Assembly (NCBI RefSeq): GCF_902497625.1
Contig: NZ_CABVGX010000026.1
Location: 20,080 to 84,079 of the forward strand
Length of the DNA: 64,000 nt
DNA from: Pseudomonas fluorescens
GTDB lineage: Bacteria > Pseudomonadota > Gammaproteobacteria > Pseudomonadales > Pseudomonadaceae
Reading direction: 5' to 3'
This document shows, piece after piece, positions 62,068 through 64,000 of this stretch. How positions within the stretch are numbered: position 1 is the stretch's first letter; each line of letters begins with the position of its first letter. A model generated the notes under the pieces. It did not search any database. It saw only the letters and a program-made list of their open reading frames with translations, and was not told where the DNA came from. Position numbers and translations under genes: made by a program.

Positions 62068-63036
62068 TTATTCCGCCGCCGACCCCGAAAGCTTGACCGT
62101 CCGACTACATTCATTGGCCTCGTCCCGGTGGCTCTCGCGCTTGTCCACTGTGTGCGAGGTCTTCATTCCCAGCAATGGCAGACCCGACAACGTCAGGCCG
62201 ATCCCGGCCAATGCGCTGACCGGCAACGGGTCGCCGAATTGCAGCCACGCCCACAGCAGCGTGATCGGCGGTGCCATAAACAGTGCGCTACTGATCCGCT
62301 GGACGCTGAAGCGTTGCAGGCACAACCAGTAGAAACCATAACCGCCGACCGTGGCGAAAAACACCAGCCACGCGACGCCCGCAGCGAAACCCGCGCTGGC
62401 CGGTGGCAGCAGCCCGCCTTCAAAGTGCGCGAGCACGGCGAACAACGGAGTTACCGCACAAACCTGAATGAACAACGCGGTCGGTGCTGGCATCGGGACA
62501 CCGGGGGAGGCTTTTTGATACAGCGTCGCCGCCGCCAGTGAGAACACGGCCAGCAGGGGCAAAACATACACCCACAGATTAGCGGCCGCCCACTCGACGC
62601 TGGCGCTGCTCGCCACCAGCATGCCCAGCAAACACAGAGCCAGGCCCAGCCATTGCCAGCCTTGTGTGCGTTGTCCGGGCACGCAACCGGCCAGTACCAC
62701 AATCGTCAATGGCAACAGATTGGCGATAACCGCCGCGGTACCGGGGGCGACACCCAATTGAATGGCGCCGGCGATGGGGCCGATGTAACCGCCAATGGCG
62801 AACAGCCCCAGCAAACTTTGATGGATGACATCACGGCGTCGCAGTGCGCGCAATCCCTTCCAGGCAAAGGGCAGCAGCACGGCCGCGGCGAGAATGAAAC
62901 GCCACAGTGTCGCAAGGTAAACGCCGCCCTGATCGGCCGCATAGCGGTAACCGATGAAACCGGAACTCCAGCTGACGACCATGGCCAGCAGCAGGGCACT
63001 TCCCAGCAGTGAAACTCGAGGGATGGCAACGTTCAT
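62068..63036 (-). CDS. EamA family transporter (DMT superfamily)
   Basis: 322 residues with ten predicted TM segments in two EamA repeats (WSSGFIGYRYAADQGGVYLA begins the first; LYQKASPGVPMPAPTA starts the second). Start MNVAIPRVSLLGS chosen because the longer frame crosses into the intergenic region shared with the LysR gene. Exports small metabolites, typically amino acids. A hydrophilic tail (TVDKRESHRDEANECSR) is at the C-terminus. Divergent from the LysR at 63136, its likely regulator. Confidence 0.92.
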   Translation of the reverse strand: MNVAIPRVSLLGSALLLAMVVSWSSGFIGYRYAADQGGVYLATLWRFILAAAVLLPFAWKGLRALRRRDVIHQSLLGLFAIGGYIGPIAGAIQLGVAPGTAAVIANLLPLTIVVLAGCVPGQRTQGWQWLGLALCLLGMLVASSASVEWAAANLWVYVLPLLAVFSLAAATLYQKASPGVPMPAPTALFIQVCAVTPLFAVLAHFEGGLLPPASAGFAAGVAWLVFFATVGGYGFYWLCLQRFSVQRISSALFMAPPITLLWAWLQFGDPLPVSALAGIGLTLSGLPLLGMKTSHTVDKRESHRDEANECSRTVKLSGSAAE

Positions 63037-63135
63037 CGCATGGCACCTGACAGTGGGCTTGACTCGATGGTATGAAGGAACCTCTGGTGCAATCAAACGA
63101 TACGATCAGCACTAATGATGCAGGAATACAGAACC

Positions 63136-64000
63136 ATGTCGGAGACGCTCGAAATAGATCTGCTGCGAACGTTTCATGCCATCGTGCGCTTTGGTCAGTT
63201 TCTCGCGGCGTCGCATTTTCTGAACAAGAGCCCCTCGGCGGTGAGCCTGCACGTCCGGCGCCTGGAAGCGTTGGCCGGTGGACGGCTGCTGGAGCGTGAT
63301 AACCAGACCGTGACACTGACGCCACTGGGTCGACGCTTCGCGCTGCAAACCGCCGAACTGTTGCAGCTGCATGACCGCCTGCTGGCCGGCTTCACCGCGC
63401 CGGTCGCCAGTGGGCGGATCCGACTGGGGATTTCCGAGGAATATGCCGCCGCCGTGCTCGGCAGCACGCTGCCCCATCTCAGCGCAGATTTTCCAGGCAT
63501 CGAGCTGGAAGTGGAAACCGGTAACAGTGGTCGCTTGAGCGCACGCCTGGAGCGTGGGCAGCTGGATATGGCGTTGCTGGTCGAGCCCATTGACGTGCCG
63601 GCACCGGTGGGGCGTTGCGTGAAGTCCTTTGGGGTAACCGAGCCCGTCTGGGTCGCGGCGCACGACTACGCGCTGGACCCGGGCAAGCCGGTGCCGTTAG
63701 CGTTGCACAGTAAAGGCTGCCCGTATCGCGCCGTGGCTATCGATAACCTGTCGCGGCTGGGTCGACGCTGGCGCACGGTGATCATCAGTGCGGGCGTCAG
63801 CGCGCTGGACGCGGCCATTGAGGCCGGCTTGGCGATCGGCATCGTCGACCGCGCCCGGGTCAGTGAAAGCATGCGCGTGCTGGCGCCGGCAGACGGGTTT
63901 CCCGAACTGCCTGTGCACGAACTGCGTCTGATGTCAGCGCCCGGGGAGTTGAGCGCGGCGGCTGAAGTACTGGTGGGATTGATTGGCCATGATTTTCATC
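63136..64000 (+). CDS. LysR family transcriptional regulator (partial, 3' end outside window)
   Basis: At least 288 residues, starting MSETLEIDLLRTFHAIVRFG; an ATG six codons upstream is also possible. HTH at about 6-62 (FLAASHFLNKSPSAVSLHVR), effector domain from about 90 (GRIRLGISEEYAAAVLGSTL). Divergent from the EamA transporter with 99 bases between starts, the usual layout for a LysR controlling its exporter. No stop codon before the window edge, so only the last few residues are missing. Confidence 0.9.
   Translation, partial: MSETLEIDLLRTFHAIVRFGQFLAASHFLNKSPSAVSLHVRRLEALAGGRLLERDNQTVTLTPLGRRFALQTAELLQLHDRLLAGFTAPVASGRIRLGISEEYAAAVLGSTLPHLSADFPGIELEVETGNSGRLSARLERGQLDMALLVEPIDVPAPVGRCVKSFGVTEPVWVAAHDYALDPGKPVPLALHSKGCPYRAVAIDNLSRLGRRWRTVIISAGVSALDAAIEAGLAIGIVDRARVSESMRVLAPADGFPELPVHELRLMSAPGELSAAAEVLVGLIGHDFH

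Overview
The window is about 60% G+C and reads as the chromosome of a Pseudomonas, most likely of the P. fluorescens group. The block mltD-gloB-methyltransferase-rnhA-dnaQ-ldcA, preceded by a yej-type peptide transporter, has the gene order I recall from P. aeruginosa around PA1810-PA1818. The intergenic gaps carry REP-type (GTGGGAGC...) and TGTAGCAGCTGC-type repeats typical of fluorescent pseudomonads. I find no tRNA, rRNA, phage, IS transposase or CRISPR array.

Layout. (1) 1-6484: oligopeptide ABC importer (two tandem binding proteins, yejB, yejE, partial yejF). (2) 6673-14440: housekeeping block (mltD, gloB, a methyltransferase, rnhA, dnaQ, ldcA, a GNAT). (3) 14406-19063: LysR, a small protein, an FMN reductase, an orphan arsB and a DUF1853 gene. 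(4) 19182-25702: tight same-strand run nadK, metallophosphoesterase, rhomboid, DUF1315, DUF2797, pepN. (5) 25703-26630: repeat-only region with a ~650-bp inverted-repeat element. (6) 26631-28783: uvsE facing an epoxide-hydrolase-like gene whose reading frame is broken in its signal peptide. (7) 29180-35165: proline-racemase-superfamily gene, a PotABCD-type importer and a divergent GlxA-type regulator. (8) 35361-38221: bphO-bphP, red-light sensing. (9) 38277-42442: ketoglutarate-semialdehyde-type dehydrogenase, isochorismatase-family hydrolase, HxlR regulator, MFS transporter. (10) 42429-51532: the most interesting region, described below. (11) 51711-55034: nitroreductase, SDR, LysR, thioesterase, with two tandem-repeat blocks. 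(12) 55553-59758: glycolate oxidase operon glcDEFG, glcG frameshifted. (13) 59939-64000: iron-permease-family protein, DUF892 protein, small protein, receiver-only response regulator, EamA transporter, partial LysR.

Region 10 brings together a DUF485/ActP-type carboxylate symporter, a b561-type cytochrome, two different nitronate monooxygenases, a MOSC protein, malonate/methylmalonate-semialdehyde dehydrogenase (mmsA) and two related LysR regulators. An identical 15-base LysR-type box (ATCAT-N5-ATGAT) lies upstream of the symporter operon and of mmsA. A 13/15 variant sits directly at the start of the second LysR gene, and a half-match lies between that gene and the MOSC gene. I read the region as one regulon for uptake and breakdown of a nitro-aliphatic acid such as 3-nitropropionate / propionate-3-nitronate: import, oxidation by the monooxygenase to malonate semialdehyde plus nitrite or nitrate, then MmsA to acetyl-CoA. 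The boxes and gene content are seen directly; the substrate is inferred.

Two genes (the hydrolase at 28783 and glcG at 55953) are each out of frame by one apparently missing base in a short homopolymer. This is either recent decay or a sequencing artefact.
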